Program-made: the position numbers and the translations under genes
Notes under the pieces: model-generated
What the model was told of the DNA's origin: nothing
What the model saw: only the letters and a program-made list of their open reading frames with translations
Databases searched by the model: none
Assembly (NCBI GenBank): GCA_002703065.1
Contig: PAEO01000009.1
Span: 1-7,714 of the forward strand
Length of the DNA: 7,714 nt
Reading direction: 5' to 3'
DNA from: Flavobacteriaceae bacterium
GTDB lineage: Bacteria > Bacteroidota > Bacteroidia > Flavobacteriales > Flavobacteriaceae
Part shown: piece after piece, positions 1 to 5,831 of the stretch
How positions within the stretch are numbered: position 1 is the stretch's first letter
How the letters are laid out: the number at the start of each line of letters is the position of its first letter

Positions 1-92
1 CACCAATCAGAAAACTCGGATTTTACTTTTTCATAGCCATTTATTTTAAAATCATCAGCATTATTGCAGCTTGCAGTTAGCATTAAGTTCAT
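1..92 (-). CDS. Putative lipoprotein, N-terminal fragment running off the left edge
   Basis: Reading leftwards from an ATG at 92, a frame stays open to the window edge (30 complete codons). It begins MNLMLTASCNNADDF and then becomes hydrophilic (KINGYEKVK). LTASC followed by Asn-Asn-Ala-Asp resembles the end of a bacterial lipoprotein signal with the acylated cysteine at residue 9. The segment before the cysteine is far too short for a normal lipoprotein signal, and an in-frame TAA lies four codons upstream of this ATG. Either the true start was lost or frameshifted, or the resemblance is chance. The family cannot be named from this much sequence. It would be transcribed divergently from the small membrane gene at 190. 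Confidence 0.4.
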   Translation of the reverse strand, partial: MNLMLTASCNNADDFKINGYEKVKSEFSDW

Positions 93-189
93 ATAATTAA
101 GTTATTTATTAACCTAATATATAAAATTATCTCCCTTTTTTTTATATTAAGTTGATAATGAAAAAACTAATTCTACTATTACTACTGAA

Positions 190-414
190 GTGAAAGTTGG
201 TATCTTCATTTTGTGGGTTGTTTTTACTGTTGGTCTTATAGTTGGCGCAATTATTATGGCTATTAAGTATGGTCTATTTAGAAATCCATTTAAAGACAAG
301 TGGGGAAGATGGAAAGATGATGTCTCAAGGAAAGAACAAATTATTTGGAATTTTTTAATTATTGGTGGTGGTATGCTATTAGCAAATATATTAAGGGTTT
401 TCATTTTTAATTAA
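190..414 (+). CDS. Small two-helix membrane protein, unknown function
   Basis: This is a 74-residue frame from a GTG start. It has two hydrophobic segments (about residues 3-25 and 51-73) joined by a basic, tryptophan-containing loop (RNPFKDKWGRWKDD), so it should be an inner-membrane hairpin protein. I do not recognise the family. The frame is open from 151, upstream of the GTG, and would add a polar stretch (DNEKTNSTITTEV), but no ATG, GTG or TTG lies in that stretch. A nearby ATG at 158 is in another frame and stops after 11 codons. The start is therefore uncertain, and a lost start or frameshift is possible. The opposite strand is also open over 147-404, but its translation is serine/proline/isoleucine-rich and lacks protein-like organisation. 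Nothing in its surroundings suggests a role. Confidence 0.5.
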   Translation: MKVGIFILWVVFTVGLIVGAIIMAIKYGLFRNPFKDKWGRWKDDVSRKEQIIWNFLIIGGGMLLANILRVFIFN

Positions 415-525
415 TATGTAAAGTATAATGAAAAAAATATTAGTTCCTTGATAACTGCATTATCACCTGAAAAAGTAAATGAATTTATTAATAATAGCTT
501 TAATAAGGAAGACCTATTTAAGTAA
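415..525 (+). other. Open tail in the same frame after the 74-aa gene, possible gene remnant
   Basis: Directly after the TAA at 412-414 the same frame stays open to a TAA at 523-525. From 427 it reads NEKNISSLITALSPEKVNEF and then a further acidic/asparagine-rich end (residues INNSFNKEDLFK). This looks like the helical, charged C-terminus of a real protein rather than random AT-rich sequence. It has no ATG; TTG at 448 is the only common start codon and would give 24 residues. It may be the remnant of a deleted gene, or a former extension of the preceding gene. No family is recognised. Confidence 0.25.
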
Positions 526-530
526 ATGAT

Positions 531-626
531 ATGAGAACTCTTAGCAATGTTTTATGACACTTTCCCTTTTTAGGTTTTTTAAGCGCCTTATATACCCCCA
601 TTTTAGGATTAATTTTTAAAATCACT
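531..626 (+). pseudogene. Probable broken YccF-like membrane protein gene
   Basis: An ATG at 531 opens MRTLSNVL and is halted by TGA at 555-557. The same frame resumes with HFPFLGFLSALYTPILGLIF before losing character where it meets the end of the converging gene. YccF-domain membrane proteins typically start M-[RK]-T-x-x-N-[IV]-[IL]-W-x-F and continue into a hydrophobic helix. The stop therefore sits where Trp (TGG) would be expected, one base from TGA. The second half of the usual YccF domain, with its glycine/proline-rich IGIPFG-like segment, is missing. My reading is a nonsense-mutated, 3'-truncated relic. The YccF match is from memory of the family pattern over about 28 residues, so the assignment is tentative. 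Confidence 0.4.
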
Positions 627-1008
627 AAAGTTTTTTATAAGTGGAAGATCCATAGCCCAGGATTGGGTAAAATATAATAGGAAGAAAAAGCAAACCAATA
701 GTAAAGCCAATTCCTTTTCCAAAGGATTTTGAAAGTAAGTTAGTCATCCAAACACCAATTACTATGCCTATAACAGGTATAAAAAACAAAAATAAAAACC
801 ACCAAGGTTTTCCTAAAATATCTAGCAAGACCAATGTTGAATAGACAGGTATGATTGATGCCCATCCCGGTTTACCAGCTTTAATATAAATTAACCAAAC
901 AGGTATTATTGACAAAGGAATAATAAAGAAAACTATAAAAAGAAATATTGCACCCACATTTAAATTTACAAAAATTTTGAATTTTGATTTTAAAAACCGA
1001 TAAAACAA
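625..1008 (-). CDS. DUF5684-like integral membrane protein
   Basis: This 127-residue hydrophobic protein carries the recognisable series IKAGKPGWASIIPVY (about residues 42-56), then LLDILGKPWW (61-70), then SKSFGKGIGF (93-102) and FLPIIFYPILGYG near the end. This is the pattern of DUF5684 membrane proteins of Bacteroidetes; the same module occurs at the N-terminus of some of their type I signal peptidases. No Ser/Lys peptidase dyad region follows, so it is not itself a peptidase. Three to four membrane helices are expected; function is unknown. No ATG is available: the frame offers TTG at 1008 or GTG at 957. GTG would give a 110-aa protein starting directly at the first helix, which matches relatives well, so the first 17 residues are uncertain. 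It lies 11 bases after the PLP-enzyme gene and is probably co-transcribed with it. Confidence 0.7.
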   Translation of the reverse strand: MFYRFLKSKFKIFVNLNVGAIFLFIVFFIIPLSIIPVWLIYIKAGKPGWASIIPVYSTLVLLDILGKPWWFLFLFFIPVIGIVIGVWMTNLLSKSFGKGIGFTIGLLFLPIIFYPILGYGSSTYKKL

Positions 1009-1019
1009 AACAAAAGATA

Positions 1020-1943
1020 TTAATCGTCAAACAATCCTTCAGAAAGATATTTTAAACCAGTATCACAAGCAACAGTTACTACTTTTGATTTAGCACCAAG
1101 TTCCTTTGAAATTTGGATTGCTGCAGCTACATTCATTCCGCTTGATGTACCACAAAATATACCTTCTTTTTTAGCTAGATCTTTACATGTTTTGCGAGCT
1201 ACAGCCTCGTCTATAGTAATTACATTATCAACGAGTGTATCATCATAGATATTTGGAACAAAACCTAAACCGACGCCTTCAACATTATGAGAGCCTTTAA
1301 TTCCTTTCGATAAAATCGGGGAACTAGATGGCTCAACTGCAATAACTTTACAACTTGACTTAGCTTTTTTGAGCGCTTTAGCAATACCCATTAGAGTTCC
1401 AGCAGTTCCAACAGTGTCGCACACTGCGTCAACATTTCCATCTAGCTGATTTAAAATTTCTTCTCCTAATGGAACAAAACCCTCTATAACATCAGTATTG
1501 TTTAGTTGATTTGTAAAAAAAGTATTTGGTTCTTTTGAAATTTGATCAGCTTTTTTAATCATTTTGGTAATCAGCTCTTTATTTATCTTACCGTCTGAAC
1601 TTTTGATAATTTCTAGATTAGCTCCCAATGATCTCATCAAATCAATTTTTTCTTTCCCAAATACATCTGCAGTAACCAGCCTAAAATTATAACCCTTAAG
1701 TGAACAAACAAATGCCAAACCTGCACCGGTACTGCCACCTGAATATTCTACTACAGTCATTCCTTTTTTTAAAATCCCTCTTTTTTCAGCTCCCAAAATC
1801 ATCGATAGCGCCATTCTGTCTTTTTTTGATCCAGTGGGATTAAATGCTTCGATTTTAACATAAATTTCTCCACATCCACCAGGGACTACATTTTTTAGCT
1901 TAACAATTGGTGTATTACCAATAGCCTTTAATATATCACTCAT
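1020..1943 (-). CDS. Cysteine synthase family PLP-dependent enzyme, non-canonical
   Basis: This is a 307-residue fold-type II PLP enzyme, full length for the O-acetylserine sulfhydrylase/cystathionine beta-synthase family. It starts ILKAIGNTPIVKL (residues 4-16). NPTGSKKDRMAL (35-46) holds the PLP-binding Lys41. EYSGGSTGAG (66-75) stands where CysK has the substrate loop TSGNTGIG, and VGTAGTLMG (178-186) is the phosphate-binding glycine loop. The C-terminal stretch VACDTGLKYLS replaces the usual CysK ending with its PSFGERYLS-like motif. The family joins an activated serine-type substrate with a sulfur or other nucleophile in the cytoplasm. The altered substrate loop (Gly-Ser for Asn) and the NPTGS(K)KDRMA signature place it in a divergent branch, so true cysteine synthesis should not be assumed. 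No serine acetyltransferase gene is nearby. The ATG start at 1943 agrees with family N-termini. Likely first gene of a pair with the DUF5684-like gene. Confidence 0.88.
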   Translation of the reverse strand: MSDILKAIGNTPIVKLKNVVPGGCGEIYVKIEAFNPTGSKKDRMALSMILGAEKRGILKKGMTVVEYSGGSTGAGLAFVCSLKGYNFRLVTADVFGKEKIDLMRSLGANLEIIKSSDGKINKELITKMIKKADQISKEPNTFFTNQLNNTDVIEGFVPLGEEILNQLDGNVDAVCDTVGTAGTLMGIAKALKKAKSSCKVIAVEPSSSPILSKGIKGSHNVEGVGLGFVPNIYDDTLVDNVITIDEAVARKTCKDLAKKEGIFCGTSSGMNVAAAIQISKELGAKSKVVTVACDTGLKYLSEGLFDD

Positions 1944-2019
1944 ATTTTTTTAAAATAATTAATCAAATCATAAAAATAAATAATTAAATTTTTAATTTGT
2001 TAAATAACTTTTTGCGTAA
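1944..2019. promoter_or_regulatory. Divergent intergenic region, presumed promoters in both directions
   Basis: These 76 bases separate the divergently read PLP-enzyme and phosphoesterase genes, so promoters for both runs should lie here. The tract is almost entirely A/T. On the minus strand TATGATTTG (about 1963-1971) resembles the Bacteroidetes -7 element TAnnTTTG with one extra spacer base, but no well-placed -33 TTG was found. On the plus strand TAACTTTTTG (from 2005) is a weak match. These boxes are suggestive only. Confidence 0.3.
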
Positions 2020-2988
2020 TTGAAAAGAAGAGATTTTTTAAAAAACAGTATTTTACTAAGTAGTTCAGCATTTTTGCCTACCGATTTTTTACAAAAAAAT
2101 ATACCAAATTTAAAAGTTGGAATTATTGCAGATGTTCATCAAGATATAATTTTTGATGGGACCAAAAGAATTAAAAAGTTTTTGAAAGATGCAAATAAGT
2201 TTAATGTTGATTTTGTGATTCAGCTTGGTGATTTTGCACTACCAAGAAAAGCTAACCAAAAATTTATAAACACTTGGAACAATTATAAAGGGATAAAGTA
2301 TCATGTTTTAGGAAACCATGACATGGTTGATTTTGGCTTTAAAAAAGATCAAACTATGAACTGGTGGGGAATGAAAAAGAGATACTATTCATTTGATAAA
2401 GGAGGAATTCATTTTATTATATTGGACGGGAATGATAAAAACCCAAATGATTGGAACGAGTACTATTACAGATATATAGGCAATGAACAAAAGAATTGGA
2501 TTGAAAATGATTTAAGAAATACTAATCTCCCAGTAATAATTTTCAGCCATCAAAGTTTAGATGCTAAATATGGTGTTAAAAATAGAGTTGAAATAAGAAA
2601 AATAATAGAGAATTTCAAATTTGAAAACGGTACTAGAAAAGTTGTTGCATGTATTAGTGGGCATCATCATGATGATTACAATCAATCAATAAACGGCATA
2701 AATTATATACATATAAATAGCGCATCATATAAATGGGTTGGTGATAAATATAAGTTCTCAAGATTTTCAAAAAAAATTGAAAGTAAATTCCCTTCAATTA
2801 TTAAAACATGTCCTTATAAAGACTCTTTATATACATTTATGACATGCGATTTTGACAAAGGGATAGTAACATTTGAAGAAAGAAAATCTGAATATATAAA
2901 ACCATCCCCCCAAGAATTAGGGATTCCTAACTCTGAATTAATGAATCCATCAATCTCTGCAATGAATTTTAAAAATCCTCTAAAATGA
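2020..2988 (+). CDS. Tat-exported calcineurin-like metallophosphoesterase
   Basis: This 322-residue protein has all five signature blocks of calcineurin-like dinuclear metal phosphoesterases: ADVHQD (Asp38, His40), LGDFA (Asp71), LGNHDM (Asn99, His100), SHQSL (His177) and SGHHHDD (His215, His217). These residues bind two metal ions and cleave phosphate esters; the substrate cannot be read from sequence. The N-terminus MKRRDFLKNSILLSSSAFLP is a good twin-arginine signal (K-R-R-D-F-L-K), pointing to export of a folded, metal-loaded enzyme to the periplasm or envelope. The start codon is TTG; no ATG precedes the twin arginines, so TTG is required to keep the signal. It heads a run with two microproteins and a GH16 enzyme, overlapping the next gene by four bases. 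Relatives include exported phosphodiesterases and acid-phosphatase-like proteins. Confidence 0.9.
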   Translation: MKRRDFLKNSILLSSSAFLPTDFLQKNIPNLKVGIIADVHQDIIFDGTKRIKKFLKDANKFNVDFVIQLGDFALPRKANQKFINTWNNYKGIKYHVLGNHDMVDFGFKKDQTMNWWGMKKRYYSFDKGGIHFIILDGNDKNPNDWNEYYYRYIGNEQKNWIENDLRNTNLPVIIFSHQSLDAKYGVKNRVEIRKIIENFKFENGTRKVVACISGHHHDDYNQSINGINYIHINSASYKWVGDKYKFSRFSKKIESKFPSIIKTCPYKDSLYTFMTCDFDKGIVTFEERKSEYIKPSPQELGIPNSELMNPSISAMNFKNPLK

Positions 2989-3107
2989 AAAATAAAATCG
3001 CAATATTTGGTATTATTGTTCAATTAGCTAGATTGATTTATGGAATAGTAAACAAGGCAGAAGATATAATTGTAATGTGCTTAATTTTATGTTTATTTCT
3101 ACTGTAG
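2985..3107 (+). CDS. 40-aa membrane microprotein overlapping the phosphoesterase stop
   Basis: An ATG at 2985 overlaps the TGA of the phosphoesterase gene as ATGA, the classic arrangement for translational coupling. The product starts MKNKIAIFGIIVQLARLIYG, has a short charged centre (NKAED) and ends in a hydrophobic stretch IIVMCLILCLFLL, so it should span or line the membrane. No family is recognised. The stop is TAG at 3105-3107. The frame after it continues LYLKKRRNEK, which would make a sensible basic tail for a one-helix protein, but that stretch is also the A-rich leader of the next gene and may mean nothing. Support comes from the overlap, codon pattern and layout only. Confidence 0.5.
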   Translation: MKNKIAIFGIIVQLARLIYGIVNKAEDIIVMCLILCLFLL

Positions 3108-3129
3108 CTTTATTTAAAAAAAAGAAGAA

Positions 3130-3273
3130 ATGAAAAAACTACTTTACTGGAAATTTTTTGTTGCATTTTTACTTGGTTTTTTCTTGAGTGCATATGGAAT
3201 GACTCTTTGGCAAACGATATTAATAATTGCCATAGTTGCAGTAATAGTAGAATCCACAATTTATTTTAGGTAA
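3130..3273 (+). CDS. 47-aa two-helix membrane microprotein
   Basis: An ATG at 3130, preceded by the purine-rich AAAGAAGAA, encodes MKKLLYWKFFVAFLLGFFLS, then a short turn AYGMTLWQT, a second helix ILIIAIVAVIV and the end ESTIYFR. Two helices joined by a short loop suggest an inner-membrane hairpin. It sits 22 bases after the 40-aa gene and five bases before the GH16 gene, so it is almost surely on the same transcript. No family is recognised. A misread signal peptide of the GH16 protein can be excluded, because GH16 has its own complete signal peptide in a different frame. Confidence 0.6.
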   Translation: MKKLLYWKFFVAFLLGFFLSAYGMTLWQTILIIAIVAVIVESTIYFR

Positions 3274-3278
3274 AAAAA

Positions 3279-4127
3279 ATGAAAAAGCTATTTTTTCTAT
3301 TATTTTTAATTAATTCCATTGTTTTTTCTCAAGACAACTTTCAACCTTTTGCTTCACTAGAAGGAGAATGGATTTTCGACAAATCATTTAGCGACGAGTT
3401 TGATAAATCAAAATTAGATGAAAAAAAGTGGTGGGATTTTAACCCTGCTTGGCATGGTAGAAAACCATCACATTTTGCAAGATCAAATGTTAAAGTGAAA
3501 AAAGGATTATTGAGATTATCTGCAAAAAATTTAGACCCCAAAAAAGTTAGTATACAAGATAAAGCAAGAGGATATGATAAGTTTAGTACAGCAATAATAA
3601 AAAGCAAGGAAAGAAGTCATTATGGTTATTACGAAGCAAGAGCTAAATCAATGAAAGCCGCTGTTTGTAATGCATTTTGGCTATATGACCCATTAGAGGA
3701 ATCAGTTAAATATAGAGAAGGTGAATATTCCGAAGAGATTGATATTTTTGAAGTATTTGGTAAATCAAATAAGAAAGAAAATCAAAGAGCTTATTACGCC
3801 GCAGTACATCGATATCAAACCCCTTATGTCGAATCCTTAGTTAATAAAAGAAAATATAAATTAGAAAACCGGTATACACGCCTTGAAGTAGACTATGATT
3901 TCCATGAAGATTTTCATATTTATGGATTACTATGGACACCAGATGAATTAGTTTGGTATTTAGATGGGAAAGAAGTTTTTAGAAGGAAAAATGATTTTTT
4001 CAAAAGACCTCTGCACATAATTTTTGATGCAGAAATAATGGAAACATGGGATGGTTTACCAAATCCTAATGATTTGCCAAGCACTTTTCAAGTGGATTAT
4101 TTAAGAGTCTGGAGACTTTCTAAATAA
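3279..4127 (+). CDS. Secreted GH16 glycoside hydrolase, agarase/carrageenase/porphyranase type
   Basis: This 282-residue protein has a signal peptide (MKKLFFLLFLINSIVFS, likely cleaved before Gln18) and one GH16 jelly-roll domain. The catalytic motif EEIDIFEVFG gives nucleophile Glu153, Asp155 and acid/base Glu158 in the beta-bulge form ExDxxE. Other GH16 marks are FSDEFDKSKLDEKKW (37-51), YGYYEARAK (115-123), AFWLYD (132-137), FHIYGLLWTPDELVWYLDG and the closing strand FQVDYLRVWR. PAWHGRKPSHFARSNVKVKKG (56-76) resembles enzymes acting on red-algal galactans more than laminarinases, so agar, porphyran or carrageenan is the likelier substrate; this is inference. No carbohydrate-binding module or type IX sorting domain follows, so it is probably periplasmic or secreted free. 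It is the last gene of the phosphoesterase run and ends at a strong hairpin. No SusC/SusD genes are in view. Confidence 0.88.
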   Translation: MKKLFFLLFLINSIVFSQDNFQPFASLEGEWIFDKSFSDEFDKSKLDEKKWWDFNPAWHGRKPSHFARSNVKVKKGLLRLSAKNLDPKKVSIQDKARGYDKFSTAIIKSKERSHYGYYEARAKSMKAAVCNAFWLYDPLEESVKYREGEYSEEIDIFEVFGKSNKKENQRAYYAAVHRYQTPYVESLVNKRKYKLENRYTRLEVDYDFHEDFHIYGLLWTPDELVWYLDGKEVFRRKNDFFKRPLHIIFDAEIMETWDGLPNPNDLPSTFQVDYLRVWRLSK

Positions 4128-4154
4128 AAACCCAAGCTTTTAGCTTGGGTTTTT
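4126..4154. terminator. Bidirectional intrinsic terminator
   Basis: A perfect 13-bp inverted repeat, AAAAACCCAAGCT at 4126-4138 and AGCTTGGGTTTTT at 4142-4154, surrounds a TTT loop. The A/T flanks give a U-tract in either direction. It sits exactly between the converging GH16 gene and the exported repeat protein gene, and it overlaps the last bases of the GH16 stop codon. Confidence 0.92.
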
Positions 4155-4175
4155 ACATTATAATGACATTTAAGT

Positions 4176-5312
4176 TTAGTTTTTTGGAATTCCTGATCCA
4201 CCACCATATGGTGCCCAGTTAGCATGTACGCTTTTCCATCCATCATCAGTTGCAATCCATACAGCTGATGCTCGAGTGCTATAGTCTACAACATCTTCAG
4301 AATCCCCTTGAGTATAAGATCCGTCAGCATAAAATGTAAGTACAGCCATAGTCATATCAGGTGAGAAATCAATTTCTATATCTCTCAAATCAAAACTGTT
4401 CCAATTCACATCAGTTTCTCTTGTTAAACTTTCATCAGTAAATTCATAAAATTCTTGAAGGTTTGAGTCTCCTGTAACTAGCTGCATATCAGTTGTTACA
4501 TATTTTTCATACTCTTCCTTATCACGTTCCAGTATAGCATTTTGTAGATTAACTTGTGCTTCTTTTAAGTTTTTTACTATTTCCTCTTTATTTACTTTTC
4601 TGTTATATGTAACTAATTTAGGCGTGTAAGGCGATGCAAACCAAGCATAGTCATATGCTCTAAATTGATTTTGTCTAGCCTTTAAGTAATCACCAGACAT
4701 TGCATAAATTTCAGCTCTAGAATCTAAGGCATTGGGACCTTCGTGTAATTCTCTTGATTTGTCTAACGCATCCATAGCTGCTTCATAATCTACTTTTCCG
4801 CCGATTTCACCATTAGCATACCCATATGCTACCATGTTATAGGCTGCTGATGCATGCTCTGGAAAATCAGTCGAGAATTTTTTATAATTGTTGTAATCTC
4901 CCCCTGAACTGAACCAATTTAAAAGAGGGCTATTTGGTGTTTCTTCGAGACCGCTTTTTAATGTAGCCATGTAAGTTTCACCGTCTCCAGTTAAAGTAGC
5001 TGTAAGCATCTTGTGCCAAACTTTTTCCTCAGAATTTAGAGAACTAACATCTATTGCTTCAAGCTTACTTTTTCTTGAGCCATTAGCCGCTGATGCTGCT
5101 GCTATAACTAAATTTGCACATCCACAATCTTTATCAAATATCAAAGCTGCTTTTGCCATACCAACAGCTGTTAATTGTTCTAGATTTACTAAGTGCTCTA
5201 CCGCTTCATTTACAATTTTTGAAGCCTTTTTGTTACATGAATCATCAACCCATTGTTGTGAATTTAAATTGACGAAAAACATGCAAAAAATTAGAGTAAT
5301 AATTTTTCTCAT
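4176..5312 (-). CDS. Exported protein with TPR-like repeats and a C-terminal NTF2/SnoaL-like domain
   Basis: This is a 378-residue protein. The start MRKIITLIFCMFFVNLNSQQ is a signal peptide, probably cut near residue 18. Residues about 28-240 are helical, with alanine-rich, repeat-like blocks such as NGEIGGKVDYEAAMDALDKS and EIYAMSGDYLKARQNQFRAY, typical of TPR/Sel1-type helix pairs. From about 247 (NLKEAQVNLQNAILERDKEE) to the end, with SAVWIATDDGWKSVHANWAP, it resembles NTF2-like/SnoaL/DUF4440 domains, in which a cone-shaped fold binds a small ligand or acts as an assembly module. Cys26 and the DCGC motif near 62-65 could form disulfides outside the cytoplasm. Codons are somewhat less A/T-extreme than in neighbours, as in well-expressed genes. 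Function is unknown. It is monocistronic as far as visible and shares its terminator with the GH16 gene. Confidence 0.75.
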   Translation of the reverse strand: MRKIITLIFCMFFVNLNSQQWVDDSCNKKASKIVNEAVEHLVNLEQLTAVGMAKAALIFDKDCGCANLVIAAASAANGSRKSKLEAIDVSSLNSEEKVWHKMLTATLTGDGETYMATLKSGLEETPNSPLLNWFSSGGDYNNYKKFSTDFPEHASAAYNMVAYGYANGEIGGKVDYEAAMDALDKSRELHEGPNALDSRAEIYAMSGDYLKARQNQFRAYDYAWFASPYTPKLVTYNRKVNKEEIVKNLKEAQVNLQNAILERDKEEYEKYVTTDMQLVTGDSNLQEFYEFTDESLTRETDVNWNSFDLRDIEIDFSPDMTMAVLTFYADGSYTQGDSEDVVDYSTRASAVWIATDDGWKSVHANWAPYGGGSGIPKN

Positions 5313-5389
5313 TAATTAATTTTTTGATTAGTCTTATTAAGTTAAGAATTTTTTGAGGGATATAAAATGAATTAATTCCTAAAATAACT

Positions 5390-5593
5390 TTAACTAGTTT
5401 TTGGCTTCATAAAATCAAAAGGATAGTTATAATAATCAAAATATTCACTGTTCACATACAGATACATTATTAAAAAAATTATTAATAATAGTAAGCTATA
5501 TACCAAAGCAACTTTCTTTTCTAGTGTTTTGAATATTGGAACTACTATAATTAAATAAAGAACTGAAATAAAAGACAGCATAATAATGTCCAT
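5390..5593 (-). CDS. 67-aa two-helix membrane protein, unknown function
   Basis: An ATG at 5593 opens MDIIMLSFISVLYLIIVVPI, then a basic turn FKTLEKKV, a second helix ALVYSLLLLIIFLIMYLYV and a tyrosine-rich tail (NSEYFDYYNYPFDF) ending KPKTS. The basic loop between two hydrophobic segments predicts a hairpin with both ends outside the cytoplasm. I do not recognise a family. It lies upstream of, and on the same strand as, the exported repeat protein gene (77 bases apart), so joint transcription is possible but not shown. Support is the open frame, plausible topology and lack of a competing gene on the other strand. Confidence 0.5.
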   Translation of the reverse strand: MDIIMLSFISVLYLIIVVPIFKTLEKKVALVYSLLLLIIFLIMYLYVNSEYFDYYNYPFDFMKPKTS

Positions 5594-5638
5594 ATTCTAA
5601 ATTACATTTTTTAATATAACTTTATCTAAACTAACCAA

Positions 5639-5725
5639 ATGAATGAATTGTATGTCAGAGGAATTATAGTTCTACTTGTAATATTTTTAGTTCCTCTTAT
5701 TTATTATCTTAAAAAAAGAAAATAA
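5639..5725 (+). CDS. 28-aa single-helix membrane microprotein
   Basis: An ATG at 5639 encodes MNELYVRGIIVLLVIFLVPL followed by IYYLKKRK and TAA. This is a short polar N-terminus, one hydrophobic helix and a strongly basic tail, which predicts a membrane protein with its C-terminus inside the cell. The layout is typical of real bacterial membrane microproteins and stands alone in an otherwise gene-free stretch, diverging from the 67-aa gene 45 bases away. No Shine-Dalgarno site is visible. The family is unknown, and at this length chance cannot be excluded. Confidence 0.4.
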   Translation: MNELYVRGIIVLLVIFLVPLIYYLKKRK

Positions 5726-5831
5726 AAAAATCCTCCGATTACTGTTTACAAATAAATTGCTTTTTGCTTCACCTGAGGATTGATATAAAGGTAAATTAAT
5801 TATTCGGCATATCATTTGATTTAGTTTTAAT

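Noticed and set aside
147..404. 85-aa minus-strand frame over the small membrane gene
   Set aside because: It is a low-complexity shadow rich in Ser/Pro/Ile/Thr with no domain-like order; the plus strand gives a coherent two-helix protein.
154..460. Resemblance between the sequences around 154 and 424 (ATAATGAAAAAA then ATT/ACT-rich)
   Set aside because: The match is confined to an A-rich start-like context with no extended identity; not a supported repeat.
555..557. Possible use of TGA as tryptophan by this organism
   Set aside because: TGG serves for Trp throughout the intact genes and TGA terminates the phosphoesterase gene in an operon-typical ATGA overlap.
2814..3023. 69-aa minus-strand frame across the phosphoesterase end
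   Set aside because: It is antisense to conserved coding sequence and spans a gene junction; there is no protein-like pattern.
5011..5319. 102-aa plus-strand frame opposite the exported repeat protein
   Set aside because: It is an antisense shadow: alanine/serine-rich because it complements the signal and repeat codons.
5729..5781. Inverted repeat AATCCTC / GAGGATT
   Set aside because: The stem is only 7 bp with a 39-base loop and no T-run after it; too weak for a terminator or operator call.
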